From: an uncultured SAR86 cluster bacterium
GTDB taxonomy: Bacteria > Pseudomonadota > Gammaproteobacteria > Magnimaribacterales > D2472
Assembly (NCBI GenBank): GCA_902563835.1
Contig: CACEZB010000007.1
Coordinates: 1-64,000, forward strand
DNA: 64,000 nucleotides
Direction: 5' to 3'
In this document: positions 43,140 to 51,966 of the stretch, piece by piece
Numbering within the stretch: the first letter of the stretch is position 1
Layout: each line of letters opens with the position of its first letter
The notes under the pieces: model-generated
What the model saw: the letters and a program-made list of their open reading frames with translations, nothing else
The model's database searches: none
Told to the model about the DNA's origin: nothing
Made by a program: the position numbers and the translations under genes

Positions 43140-43719
43140 AGGTTTCACATTAATTGAGATTCTTGTTTCATTAATTATTCTTTCAATGATAGCAATAATC
43201 TCTTCTAATATTCTTCAATCATCATTAGAAACAGAGCGAATATCATCACAAAGACTGCAATCAGCAAGAACATTAAATTTTTCTTCTATTATTTTAAGAA
43301 GAGATATAAGGCAAATAATTAATGTTCCATTAAGAGATAATTATGGAAATCAGATAAAAGGAACCTTTGTGGGAAACAATGCTGATAAGAGAATATTTTT
43401 TAATACTAAAATAAAATCTATTTCAGATGACATCTCACCAATAAAAAGAATTGAATATGTATTAGAAGACGACGTCCTTAAAAGAAAACAATTTTATTCA
43501 TCCAATCCCTATAACGTAAATGAATATATAGATTCAAATTTAATAGAGGGTCTCTCAGATATAAATATTGCATTTATGTTTGAGCAACAATGGCACCAAA
43601 AATGGCCCATAAACCCATTAACAGAAAGAAAAATACCTGAACTAATTAAGTTTGAATTTAAAAAAGATAACAAAGATTATTTATGGATAATCGAACCAAA
43701 TATTGAATATGCACCATAA
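43132..43719 (+). CDS. gspJ: Minor pseudopilin GspJ
   Basis: A 195-residue product, leader MNKG before FTLIEILVSLIILSMIAIISS, Glu at +5. LQSARTLNFSSIILRRDIRQIINVPLRD and RIEYVLEDDVLKRKQF fit the GspJ beta-domain. It overlaps gspI by 8 bp and gspK by a few bases. It is a component of the trimeric pseudopilus tip. Confidence 0.9.
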   Translation: MNKGFTLIEILVSLIILSMIAIISSNILQSSLETERISSQRLQSARTLNFSSIILRRDIRQIINVPLRDNYGNQIKGTFVGNNADKRIFFNTKIKSISDDISPIKRIEYVLEDDVLKRKQFYSSNPYNVNEYIDSNLIEGLSDINIAFMFEQQWHQKWPINPLTERKIPELIKFEFKKDNKDYLWIIEPNIEYAP

Positions 43720-44677
43720 GAATAAAGGCATTGTTTTAATATCAATTTTACTAATAGTTCTTTTGCTTTCTTCTATAGCAGTTTTATTTGGAAATAAATA
43801 TTTAATCTCATTAAAAAGAGCTCAATATATAGAGTTTCAAACCCTAGCTATTAATATTTTTAGAAATATAGAATCTCTATCAAAAGATAAGATAAAAAAA
43901 GAGTTTAAATTTAATTCTGCTAAATTAACCAAACAAAACCCAATTCTAAATAATGATTTTATTTTAAATATTAATGATGCAGAAGTTATAAGCAGGGTAT
44001 CTGATGCTTCTAGCTGTTTTAATATTAATTCATTAGTTTCTTTCACTAAAGGTAATTACGTTGAAAATGAAAAATCTATAAATGCTTTTAAAAGATTGAT
44101 GTATTTAGCTGAAGTAGAAAATAATGTTACTGAAGAAGCAATTGATCAAATAATTGATTGGATTGATAAAGATTCAAATCCAAGAGCTTATGGTTTAGAG
44201 GATTATTATTATTCAGGTCCATTGCATAATCCAAGAGAATACAGCGCTATGAGATTAATAGTGTCAATTGACGAATTAAAAAGCATTCCTGCAATAAGAC
44301 AAATCAATTGGGACATATTTAAACAATATTTCTGCGCATTACCATCAGCATCAAACCTTTCATTTAATATAAATACACTTTCAATTGATGATGCTTACCT
44401 TATAAGCTCAATATTTCCAAACATTAGCCTAAAGAATGCAGAATATATAATTGATAACATTCCAGAAGAAGGGTTTGATAATTTTGTTACGTTTGAAAAA
44501 GCTTTTCCAGAATTAGATTTTAGCTCTCCTTATGGCAATATTTTATATTCTTCAAATATATTTGAAATTACTACTACAGTTAAATTTGATAAATATATCG
44601 CAACCTCTATAAGTAAGATGATTTATGAAAATAATAAAAATGGCTATATTATTTCAAGAATTTATAATGGTATTTAA
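43709..44677 (+). CDS. gspK: Minor pseudopilin GspK
   Basis: A 322-residue product from ATG 43709; an in-frame TTG at 43703 is less likely. The leader MHHKNKG precedes IVLISILLIVLLLSS. Position +5 is Ser, not Glu, in line with the known exception for GspK, which caps the filament. A large helical domain follows, with DASSCFNINSLVSF and DQIIDWIDKDSNPRAYGLEDYYYS, the calcium/tip signature of GspK. Its stop TAA overlaps the gspL ATG by one base. Confidence 0.9.
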   Translation: MHHKNKGIVLISILLIVLLLSSIAVLFGNKYLISLKRAQYIEFQTLAINIFRNIESLSKDKIKKEFKFNSAKLTKQNPILNNDFILNINDAEVISRVSDASSCFNINSLVSFTKGNYVENEKSINAFKRLMYLAEVENNVTEEAIDQIIDWIDKDSNPRAYGLEDYYYSGPLHNPREYSAMRLIVSIDELKSIPAIRQINWDIFKQYFCALPSASNLSFNINTLSIDDAYLISSIFPNISLKNAEYIIDNIPEEGFDNFVTFEKAFPELDFSSPYGNILYSSNIFEITTTVKFDKYIATSISKMIYENNKNGYIISRIYNGI

Positions 44678-45837
44678 TGAGTACTTATATCACATATCCA
44701 ACTGACGCTACTCTAAAAAATTTATCTTTTTGTAAAAGCAATGATAAGTATAAAAAAATATACAAGACTTCTGATTTGCATGAATTTAACTCTCTGTCCC
44801 ATAAAGATATCTTGATATATTTAATACCTTCTTCCCTTGTTAGTAGCTATAAATTTGAAAAGAATCCTAAAACTTCAAATCAAAACAATATAGCAAATTT
44901 TATTTCTGATATTGATACTGATATTGTTAGCGAAGTTTCAGATAATGAATTTTTTGTTTTTGATAACCATGGCTTTGTTATTGATAAGTCTATATATAAA
45001 AAGTTAAATGGAATATTAAATTCATTAAAATGCAAAGTAATTCTAATTCCAGATTACTTTATTAATCATAATAAGGATTCTGATCATATAACTGAGTTTA
45101 ATGACTCATATTTGTTTTCTTTTAGCGATGGCACTGGCAGTTCGGTTGATAGTGGTTCTATAGACCAATATATAGATGTTATAAAAGAATCAAATCCTGA
45201 TTTCAGCCCATTTCTATACTTACAAAAAGATAATTCTGTTGAGTGCTTAAAAGATTATGAAAATAAAAATAAATTTTCATTAAATGATTTTGCTAATAAT
45301 AATTTTTTAGAGTTACCTAACTTATATAAATTTAATTTTTCTCTTAGGAATATATATTCAAAATTAAATTTCAGTAAATCTGAATTATATTTATGTTTAG
45401 GTCTTATTGCTGCGAGTATTTTGTTGCCTTATTTCTTAATAGCTCAAAATAACAAATACACAAATATTTATGAATTAGAAACTTTTAATATTTTTAAAAA
45501 GATAGACAAAAATACAAAGAGGGTAGTTACCCCTAGAATTCAAATAGATCAATTAATTAATCAAATACCTAGTTCATTTCAATCACAGACTTTGAATGAA
45601 TCTAAATTTGATAATTTAGATTTTATGACTGCTATAGGAGAAAAATTTATTAGTGAAGTAAATATAAATTTTAGTACCAATATCGCAATAATCACTATTA
45701 AAGAAATACCTCAGACCCAATACAAACTTATAAAAAATATCTCTGATAGATTTAATATCTCAGTATTAAAAGAAGATGTTCAAATATCAGACAACACCAT
45801 TTCTGGAAAAATAAGCATAAAACTTGATGATGAATAA
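44677..45837 (+). CDS. gspL: Type II secretion protein GspL
   Basis: A 386-residue bitopic protein. The cytoplasmic actin-like domain (residues 1-240) recruits GspE; sequence is poorly conserved but the position and size fit. One transmembrane helix lies around 245-265 (LYLCLGLIAASILLPYFLIA), followed by a periplasmic ferredoxin-like domain that pairs with GspM. Starts at ATG 44677 overlapping gspK by a base and overlaps gspM at its end. Assignment rests on topology and synteny more than on sequence motifs. Confidence 0.85.
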   Translation: MSTYITYPTDATLKNLSFCKSNDKYKKIYKTSDLHEFNSLSHKDILIYLIPSSLVSSYKFEKNPKTSNQNNIANFISDIDTDIVSEVSDNEFFVFDNHGFVIDKSIYKKLNGILNSLKCKVILIPDYFINHNKDSDHITEFNDSYLFSFSDGTGSSVDSGSIDQYIDVIKESNPDFSPFLYLQKDNSVECLKDYENKNKFSLNDFANNNFLELPNLYKFNFSLRNIYSKLNFSKSELYLCLGLIAASILLPYFLIAQNNKYTNIYELETFNIFKKIDKNTKRVVTPRIQIDQLINQIPSSFQSQTLNESKFDNLDFMTAIGEKFISEVNINFSTNIAIITIKEIPQTQYKLIKNISDRFNISVLKEDVQISDNTISGKISIKLDDE

Positions 45838-46273
45838 TATATTTAACAATCTACAACCAAGAGAAAAGAATCTAATATTCCTAACTATATTATTAATCTT
45901 TATATTCCTAGTATTTTTTCTTTTAAATAATATTATTAAAGATTTAAATTTTTCAAATAAGAAACTATATAAAGCAAAGTCTGATTATGAATATGTTGTA
46001 TCTAAGGCTTCGGTATTAGAAAGAAGTCAAATTAGTTCATTATTAGGAATAAACCAAATTAAATCAGTAATAGAGTCGTATCCTTCAACCCAAGTATCAG
46101 ATGTCAAAATCGAGGAAATAGAAGATACTATTAAACTAACATTTAGAACTGAAAGTTTAAAAAGTTCAATCGTACTCTCTGATGATTTATCAATGAAAGT
46201 CAATAAAGCTTTAACGAATGTTATTTATTCTAATATTGATAACCAACAAGTAACGACGCTTTTATTCAAATAA
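45827..46273 (+). CDS. gspM: Type II secretion protein GspM
   Basis: A 148-residue product starting at ATG 45827 (or 45830). The N-terminal LQPREKNLIFLTILLIFIFLVFFLL holds the single transmembrane helix after the typical ..REk.l motif of GspM, followed by a small periplasmic domain with an ARSV-like KASVLERSQISSLLG stretch. It pairs with GspL. It ends the gsp operon; gspN and the usual gspO are not found here. Confidence 0.85.
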   Translation: MMNNIFNNLQPREKNLIFLTILLIFIFLVFFLLNNIIKDLNFSNKKLYKAKSDYEYVVSKASVLERSQISSLLGINQIKSVIESYPSTQVSDVKIEEIEDTIKLTFRTESLKSSIVLSDDLSMKVNKALTNVIYSNIDNQQVTTLLFK

Positions 46274-46303
46274 TTAAAATTTATTACATAAAATTTTCTT
46301 TAT

Positions 46304-46325
46304 AGTCACATATCTGTAACACATC
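46304..46325 (+). promoter_or_regulatory. Pho-box-like site upstream of the phosphate transporter
   Basis: AGTCACATATC (46304) and TGTAACACATC (46315) are two Pho-type half sites in 11-bp register, followed by CTGTTAA. The site lies 43 bp upstream of the pit ATG. It is weaker than the array at 36754 but the same shape. Confidence 0.5.
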
Positions 46326-46367
46326 AACTGTTAAATTAAATCCGTATTTAACTTACTATTTTAAATT

Positions 46368-47615
46368 ATGGAAAATTTATTTTTAGATCCAACGATAATT
46401 CTACTAATAGCAGCATTTGCTGGTTTTTTTATGGCATTTGGTATTGGCGCCAACGATGTTGCAAATGCTATGGGAACCTCTGTTGGAAGCAAAGCAATTA
46501 CATTTAAACAAGCAATATTTATTGCAGCTATTTTCGAATTTTTAGGAGCCTACCTTGCTGGTGGTGAAGTAACTTCAACTATTCGTAAGGGAATAGTTTC
46601 ACCTGATTTATATGTCGGACAAGAGAATATTTTTATAATCGGAATGATGTCGGCATTATTTGCTGCAGCTACATGGTTGCTAATTGCAAGCTCAAGAGGA
46701 TGGCCTGTATCAACAACTCATTCAATAGTTGGCTCAATAGTAGGTTTCGTAATTATTTCTATGGGTTTTGCAGCTGTTTCATGGGGAAAGGTTGGAACCA
46801 TTGCAGCAAGCTGGGTTGTCTCACCGGCAGTATCAGGAACAATGGCTTTTTGTATTTTTCTAAGTGCAAAAAAATTAATTTTAGATAGAAGAGATCCTGA
46901 ACAAGCAGCAGTATCTTTGATACCTTTTTATGGATTTTTTGTCGCAGTAGTTATAGGTCTTGTAACTGCAAGAAAAGGATTGAAGCATGTCGGACTTCCC
47001 TTAACAGACAATGAAGTCGTGCTAGTTACAATCGGCTTTGGTATTTTAGTTACTATTGTTACAGCAATATTATTGAATTTAAATAAAGAAAAAATAAGAG
47101 AATATGGCGTTGAGTCAGCATTCGCAATTTTAATGATTGTGACAGCATCTGCCATGGCTTTTGCTCATGGTTCCAATGATGTCGCAAATGCAATTGGCCC
47201 AATGTCTGCTATTATTAGCGTTGCTTCAGAAGGCGCAATTGGTGCAAAAGCTGCAGTCAGTCCCTGGGTTCTATTAATTGGTGGTGCAGGTATTGTATTT
47301 GGACTTGCCATGCTTGGCGGTAGAGTGATTAAGACGGTAGGCAGTAAGATAACTCATTTAACACCAAGTCTTGGTTTTTCAGCAGAAATGGCGGCAGCAT
47401 CTACAGTTGTTGCAGCAACATACATTGGTTTTCCAATATCAACAACACATACTTTGGTTGGTGCTGTTATTGGTGTTGGTCTTGCTAAAGGAGTATCACA
47501 TCTTGATCTAGGATCAATTGGAAGAATTATATTGTCATGGCTTGTTACGATTCCAGCTGGCGCGACTTTAACAATAATATTCTATTTCTTACTAAGATTC
47601 GTTTTTGGTGTTTAA
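46368..47615 (+). CDS. pit: PiT-family inorganic phosphate transporter
   Basis: A 415-residue membrane carrier with about ten helices. Both family signatures are present: FGIGANDVANAMGTSVGSKAI near residue 25 and AFAHGSNDVANAIGPMSAI near 265, the duplicated GANDVANA motifs that define the PHO4/PiT family. It imports phosphate with H+ or Na+. A Pho-box-like site lies upstream, and a porin gene starts 5 bp after its stop. Confidence 0.95.
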   Translation: MENLFLDPTIILLIAAFAGFFMAFGIGANDVANAMGTSVGSKAITFKQAIFIAAIFEFLGAYLAGGEVTSTIRKGIVSPDLYVGQENIFIIGMMSALFAAATWLLIASSRGWPVSTTHSIVGSIVGFVIISMGFAAVSWGKVGTIAASWVVSPAVSGTMAFCIFLSAKKLILDRRDPEQAAVSLIPFYGFFVAVVIGLVTARKGLKHVGLPLTDNEVVLVTIGFGILVTIVTAILLNLNKEKIREYGVESAFAILMIVTASAMAFAHGSNDVANAIGPMSAIISVASEGAIGAKAAVSPWVLLIGGAGIVFGLAMLGGRVIKTVGSKITHLTPSLGFSAEMAAASTVVAATYIGFPISTTHTLVGAVIGVGLAKGVSHLDLGSIGRIILSWLVTIPAGATLTIIFYFLLRFVFGV

Positions 47616-47620
47616 AAATT

Positions 47621-48544
47621 ATGAAATTTATAAATATTAAGTATCTATGTATAACTTTTTTGAGTGTTTCATCATTAAATTTACTATCCGAATCTGATTT
47701 TTATGGAAAGATAAATGTAAGTTATGAAAGTGCTGATAAAGATACATCTTCTGAAACAGATTTTAAGAATAATGCATCAAGATTAGGTATTAAGGGTAAG
47801 TTTGATATTAATAATGGTCTAAAAATTTCTTTTCAAATTGAAAATGAGATTGATCCAACTGATGGAAGATTTAGAGCTGATGGAGAAAAAGTCTTCAAAG
47901 AAAGAAACACATTTTTAGCGTTAGAAGGAAATTTTGGAAGACTGTTTAGTGGAACGCATGATACTGCTTTTAAAGTTGCACAATTAAAAGTTGATTTATT
48001 TAATGATACTAGAGCAGATATTAAATATTTATTCCAAGGTGAAAATAGGATGAATAGTTTTGTTGCGTATACAACACCAGAACTAATTGATGGCCTTAAA
48101 GTAACTATAAACTCTATTAGCCAATCAACAGGAACCTTTGAATCGTATTCAGTTAATTATTCAACCGGATCTGCAAAATTGGCGTTTGCTTTAGATTCAA
48201 ATGGAAAGGGATATGATAGTAGAAGATTTACAACAATGTTTCCAATGGAATCACTTGGTATTGATGTTGGTTTGATGTATCAATCATCTGAAAAAATCTC
48301 TACTGGAGTATCTGAAAATGGTTATCTTTTAAGTCTTAAGAAGAAAGTGTCAGATAAAGGCAGTGTCTATCTTCAGACTGCTAGCTCAGATATAAAGTTA
48401 GAATCTGGTAAGCAAAACTCAATCGGATACGATTATAAAATATCTAAAATTGCTAAGGTCTTTTTTCATTATTCAGATTTAGAGAGTGATAAAACATCTA
48501 AGAATGCAGAATATGTTTCTGTAGGATTTGAATATAAGTTTTAA
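47621..48544 (+). CDS. Outer-membrane porin (Gram-negative trimeric type)
   Basis: A 307-residue product. A frame open from 47537 is a shadow within pit; the real start is ATG 47621, giving signal peptide MKFINIKYLCITFLSVSSLNLLSES. The mature protein has alternating beta strands, DFYGKINVSYESADK at the N-terminus, the loop-type RNTFLALEGNFGRLFSGTHDTAFK, and a C-terminal FEYKF whose terminal Phe is the BAM signal. It looks like a general 16-stranded porin. Its placement with pit suggests a phosphate- or anion-selective channel; this is inference. Confidence 0.85.
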   Translation: MKFINIKYLCITFLSVSSLNLLSESDFYGKINVSYESADKDTSSETDFKNNASRLGIKGKFDINNGLKISFQIENEIDPTDGRFRADGEKVFKERNTFLALEGNFGRLFSGTHDTAFKVAQLKVDLFNDTRADIKYLFQGENRMNSFVAYTTPELIDGLKVTINSISQSTGTFESYSVNYSTGSAKLAFALDSNGKGYDSRRFTTMFPMESLGIDVGLMYQSSEKISTGVSENGYLLSLKKKVSDKGSVYLQTASSDIKLESGKQNSIGYDYKISKIAKVFFHYSDLESDKTSKNAEYVSVGFEYKF

Positions 48545-48549
48545 TTTAT

Positions 48550-48575
48550 AAAAGGGGTTTATAGCCCCTTTTTAC
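48550..48575 (+). terminator. Rho-independent terminator after pit-porin
   Basis: AAAAGGGG (48550-48557) pairs with CCCCTTTT (48565-48572), followed by T's. It is the first clear terminator after gspC, so gspCDEFGHIJKLM, pit and the porin could share one long transcript. Confidence 0.88.
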
Positions 48576-48607
48576 TTTTATCTGATTTACTTTTCTCAAC
48601 ATTTGTC

Positions 48608-48613
48608 CATAAT
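48608..48613 (+). promoter_or_regulatory. -10 hexamer CATAAT at the TetR start
   Basis: CATAAT ends 7 nt before the ATG at 48620; TTTACT at 48586-48591 is a -35 candidate 16 bp upstream. Compatible with a leaderless tetR-phytase transcript. Confidence 0.5.
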
Positions 48614-48619
48614 AAATTT

Positions 48620-49216
48620 ATGGATCAAGCGCCTAAACAAGAAAGAAGCAGAAAAAGGATTGAGGTTATATTAACTACTGCTGAAAATATTTTATTAGAA
48701 GATGGAATTGATTCAGTAACAATTGCAAATATTTCAAAAGTATCCGGCTTAAAAAGAACTTCAACTTACAAATTTTTTCAAACTCCAGAATCAATAAAAG
48801 CTGCCTTAGCAACAAAATATTTATTAGACCTTGCGAAAGATTTTTCTATCAAATCATCAGATATTAATTCTAGTGAACTATCCGTAATAGTTATGAGATC
48901 TGTTGAGATTATTCATAATTATTTTTTATCATCTGCTGCCGCGCAATCTCTAGTGCTTTCAAATACAACTTCTCTACCAGTAACAAAAGAACCCTTTAAT
49001 GAATTATCATCTTGTGTTCAAGAATTCATCGAAAGTAATATTGAACTACCACAGTTTTTTAATAAAGATGGCGTATTTAGAGTATTTACTCAGATCATAA
49101 TTTCTATTTTTTCATTAAACACTAGAGAAAATGGCGATTTAAATGAGGTAGGAAAAATTGAAGCAAATAGAGCAGCATATGCCTATATGCTTAATTGGGT
49201 AAATCAATCAAGTTAA
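48620..49216 (+). CDS. TetR-family transcriptional regulator
   Basis: A 198-residue product. The N-terminal helix-turn-helix domain reads RIEVILTTAENILLEDGIDSVTIANISKVSGLKRTSTYKFFQTPESI (residues about 12-60), the TetR fold with its recognition helix KRTSTYKFF. The C-terminal ligand domain is all-helical and not recognisable by sequence. The phytase gene starts 4 bp after its stop, so it is likely to be co-transcribed and might control it. No obvious palindromic operator is seen in the 75 bp upstream. Confidence 0.88.
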   Translation: MDQAPKQERSRKRIEVILTTAENILLEDGIDSVTIANISKVSGLKRTSTYKFFQTPESIKAALATKYLLDLAKDFSIKSSDINSSELSVIVMRSVEIIHNYFLSSAAAQSLVLSNTTSLPVTKEPFNELSSCVQEFIESNIELPQFFNKDGVFRVFTQIIISIFSLNTRENGDLNEVGKIEANRAAYAYMLNWVNQSS

Positions 49217-49220
49217 ATCA

Positions 49221-50291
49221 ATGTTAAGAACAAAATCTTTCAACCTTTTATTCTTATTCATATTGATTTTTTATGTTCATAATTTATATGCATTAAAAGA
49301 GTTTTCAATTTCTGCAATATTTGAAACGCCGCAAGTAAAATTTAATGGAAACGCTGATGACCCTGCAATATGGTTAAATAAAAATGATCCTAATTTATCA
49401 ATAATATTTGGAACAGATAAATATAACGGCATATATTCATACAACTTAAAAGGAGAAACCATTGGTTTTTCAAATGCAGGAAGTATTAATAATATCGATC
49501 TTAGAACTCATAATGATATGACATATATTTTTGGAACTGATTCAGCTAATAATAATATTAATGTATGGGTTTATAAAAATTCATATCTGCATCAAAAATC
49601 AATGGAAGGAGATTTTAGTATTGATGAAGAGCCTCACTTTTTTGATAAGGTTAATTTTTTAGCTTACGGAGTATGCGGAGGCCTAATAAACAATAAAGAA
49701 ATAATAGTGTTTGTAACAGAGGCAAAAGGACCTAGGGTTAAACTTTGGAAATTCTCTAATAATAATCTAGAGATTATGAATACCTTTAATAATAGCAATG
49801 CATCTGAATCGGAAGGATGTGTATTTGACGATGAAAATAATAAACTTTTTATTTCTGAAGAAAATGAGCGAGGTGTCATTAGATCATATTCCTTATCAAA
49901 GGATTTGTTACTTACAAACAAGATCAATATAGATGATAGAAATGGGAATGTTGTTGGAGACCCTGAAGGCTTAGCTTTATTAAAAACAACATCAAATGAT
50001 GGCTACCTTATTGCATCTTCACAGGGAAACAGCACATTTAATATTTATGATAGAAATAAGCCGCATAAATTTATTGGTTCTTTTAAGATTACCCAAGATT
50101 CTTTTATTGATGGGGTTACAGATACTGATGGTTTAGAAATCGTAAATACTTATCTTAATGATGATTTTCCAAATGGATTGTTAGTTGTGCAAGATGGAAA
50201 GAATACTGGTGAAAATACTCTTCCTAAAGAAAACTTTAAACTCTTATCTTTATCAGAAGTTAAGAAATATCTAATTTATCAAGAAAACTAA
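49221..50291 (+). CDS. Secreted beta-propeller phytase (3-phytase)
   Basis: A 356-residue product with a signal peptide (residues 1-24, FLFILIFYVHNLYA). The start of the mature domain, VKFNGNADDPAIWLNKNDPNLSIIFGTDKYNGIYSYNLKGE, is the diagnostic beta-propeller phytase opening (ADDPAIW and GTDK). Further blocks are SEGCVFDDENNKLFISEENERGVIRSY and VGDPEGLALL, with acidic Ca-binding residues. It removes phosphate from inositol phosphates outside the cytosol. It follows tetR by 4 bp and its 3' end overlaps the convergent epoxide hydrolase by 32 bp. It is a possible type II secretion substrate. Confidence 0.9.
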   Translation: MLRTKSFNLLFLFILIFYVHNLYALKEFSISAIFETPQVKFNGNADDPAIWLNKNDPNLSIIFGTDKYNGIYSYNLKGETIGFSNAGSINNIDLRTHNDMTYIFGTDSANNNINVWVYKNSYLHQKSMEGDFSIDEEPHFFDKVNFLAYGVCGGLINNKEIIVFVTEAKGPRVKLWKFSNNNLEIMNTFNNSNASESEGCVFDDENNKLFISEENERGVIRSYSLSKDLLLTNKINIDDRNGNVVGDPEGLALLKTTSNDGYLIASSQGNSTFNIYDRNKPHKFIGSFKITQDSFIDGVTDTDGLEIVNTYLNDDFPNGLLVVQDGKNTGENTLPKENFKLLSLSEVKKYLIYQEN

Positions 50292-51381
50292 TAATATCTT
50301 TTGATAGGGTCTCAGGTTGTTCAAGTGCTGCAAAGTGACCTCCTTGATGAGTATTCCATTGAACAATATTATAAATTTTCTCAGCCCATACTCTTGGTGG
50401 AGCTATCAGGTCTCTGTTGAACAGCGCTCCAGCCATAGGTTGTTGAATTTTTTCAAATGAAAAACCAAAATCACCATTTTCTTTATATATTCTTGTTGAG
50501 GATGTTATTGATTGAGAGAACCAATATAGAGAAATAATTGCTAATACTTCATCATTACTTACGACAAGTTTATTTTCTTCACCTTCAAACCAGCCATAAA
50601 ACTTTTCCACAATCCATGCCGCAAGACCAACTGGTGAGTCATTCAGCCCATAGCCTAAAGTTTGAGGTTTGGTTTTTTGGATTTCATAGTACCCAAATCC
50701 TTCTTGCTTATACTTTTCATAATTTCCCATTAATAATTCTTCTTCTTTTGTAACTCCCTCCATCGGATCATCTTGATCGCTTGGTGGCCAAGCAAGAACC
50801 ATATTTGAATGAAGCCCTATGCAATTCTCTGGAAATAATTCCGCCATCCATTTACTTATAGTTGCACCCCAGTCACCACCTTGAACAACATATTTCTTAT
50901 AACCTAGCGCCATTATTAATTCATGTTGCAATTTTGCTATTTCACCCGAGTTCATTCCAACTTTTGTTGGTTTATCAGAAAAACCAAACCCGGGAAGGGC
51001 GGGACAAATAATATCCAATGGAATTGGACTATCTTTCTGGAGTATAGGAATAATTTTAAGAAATTCTTGAATACTACCTGGCCAGCCATGCGTCATAACT
51101 AAGGCCATCGCATTATCCTTATTTGATTTTGCATGAAGATAGTGAATCTTTAAACCAGAACTAGTCTGAAATCTATAACTTCCAATATCATTGATCTTTT
51201 TTTCATGTTCGCGCCAATCAAATTCATTGGCCCATTGATTTGCAAGGTCTTTTAAAAAATTTAAATCCGTACCATGGGACCAATTATTATTTATTTCATC
51301 AGGCCATCTTGTTAGAGCTATCTTTTGCTTTAATAAATCAATATCTTCGTTACTAACTTTTATATCGTATTGTTCAATCAT
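50260..51381 (-). CDS. Epoxide hydrolase (EHN-type alpha/beta hydrolase)
   Basis: A 373-residue soluble epoxide hydrolase. The N-terminal lid region (residues 1-95) carries the EHN pattern TRWPDEINNNWSHGTDLNFLKDL and FDWREHEKKIN. The hydrolase core has HGWPG (98-102, oxyanion hole), the nucleophile Asp170 in VQGGDWGATIS, and the C-terminal His in QGGHFAALEQPE. Lid tyrosine candidates are present in the ITSSTRIYKENG region. It resembles the microsomal/juvenile-hormone-type epoxide hydrolases. The substrate is unknown. Confidence 0.88.
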   Translation of the reverse strand: MIEQYDIKVSNEDIDLLKQKIALTRWPDEINNNWSHGTDLNFLKDLANQWANEFDWREHEKKINDIGSYRFQTSSGLKIHYLHAKSNKDNAMALVMTHGWPGSIQEFLKIIPILQKDSPIPLDIICPALPGFGFSDKPTKVGMNSGEIAKLQHELIMALGYKKYVVQGGDWGATISKWMAELFPENCIGLHSNMVLAWPPSDQDDPMEGVTKEEELLMGNYEKYKQEGFGYYEIQKTKPQTLGYGLNDSPVGLAAWIVEKFYGWFEGEENKLVVSNDEVLAIISLYWFSQSITSSTRIYKENGDFGFSFEKIQQPMAGALFNRDLIAPPRVWAEKIYNIVQWNTHQGGHFAALEQPETLSKDIISFLDKLDIS

Positions 51382-51458
51382 GGTATTAATGTTTGTATTT
51401 AATTAATTTATCTCAATATTAGAAAACATTGAAGTAAAATATCATCTTTACTTAAATT

Positions 51459-51962
51459 ATGTTTGAAGCAATTGAATCATTTCTAACTCAAAACTCACAA
51501 CTCGCATGGGCGGCAGTGTTTGCCTTTGCGTTCTTGGAATCTTTTATTTTATCTGGATTAATTATTTCAAGTGCAATTTTATTTTCAGTGTGCGTGTTTG
51601 TATATAGTATGGGATTAATGCCTCTTTATGCTATTGTCCCAATGGCTGCACTAGGTGCTCATCTTGGAGATGTGTCTGGTTTTTTATTTGGAAAAACAGT
51701 TGGCCCAAGCTTGATGTCAACAAAGTTTATGCTCAAACGAGAGAAGGCTGTAAAAAGGGCACAAAAATTCTTAGATAAAACTGGTTCATATACTGTTTTA
51801 ATAGGAAGATTTGTTCCAGCCATAAGAGCTCTTGTACCTTTTTTACTTGGTATTTCTAACATAAACACTGTAAGATTTTATATTGCTGATGTCATTGCCT
51901 GTATATGCTGGGGAATAGCACTAGGTTTTTTAGTTATCGGCGTTGGCTCAATTTTAGGATAA
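51459..51962 (+). CDS. DedA-family membrane protein
   Basis: A 167-residue polytopic protein with the DedA/SNARE-associated motif: FLESFILSGLIISSAILF, GAHLGDVSGFLFGKTVG (the conserved G-D...GxxxG), and FLDKTGSYTVLIGRFVPAIRALVPFLLGIS with the essential Arg region. DedA proteins are linked to undecaprenyl-phosphate or lipid translocation and membrane homeostasis. It starts a tight three-gene run with the next two genes (gaps 4 and 2 bp). Confidence 0.88.
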   Translation: MFEAIESFLTQNSQLAWAAVFAFAFLESFILSGLIISSAILFSVCVFVYSMGLMPLYAIVPMAALGAHLGDVSGFLFGKTVGPSLMSTKFMLKREKAVKRAQKFLDKTGSYTVLIGRFVPAIRALVPFLLGISNINTVRFYIADVIACICWGIALGFLVIGVGSILG

Positions 51963-51966
51963 TTTT

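Noticed and set aside
46928-47155. Minus-strand frame inside pit
   Set aside because: Antisense shadow of a strongly conserved transporter gene.
47537-47620. N-terminal extension of the porin frame
   Set aside because: It overlaps the pit coding region out of frame; ATG 47621 gives a normal signal peptide.
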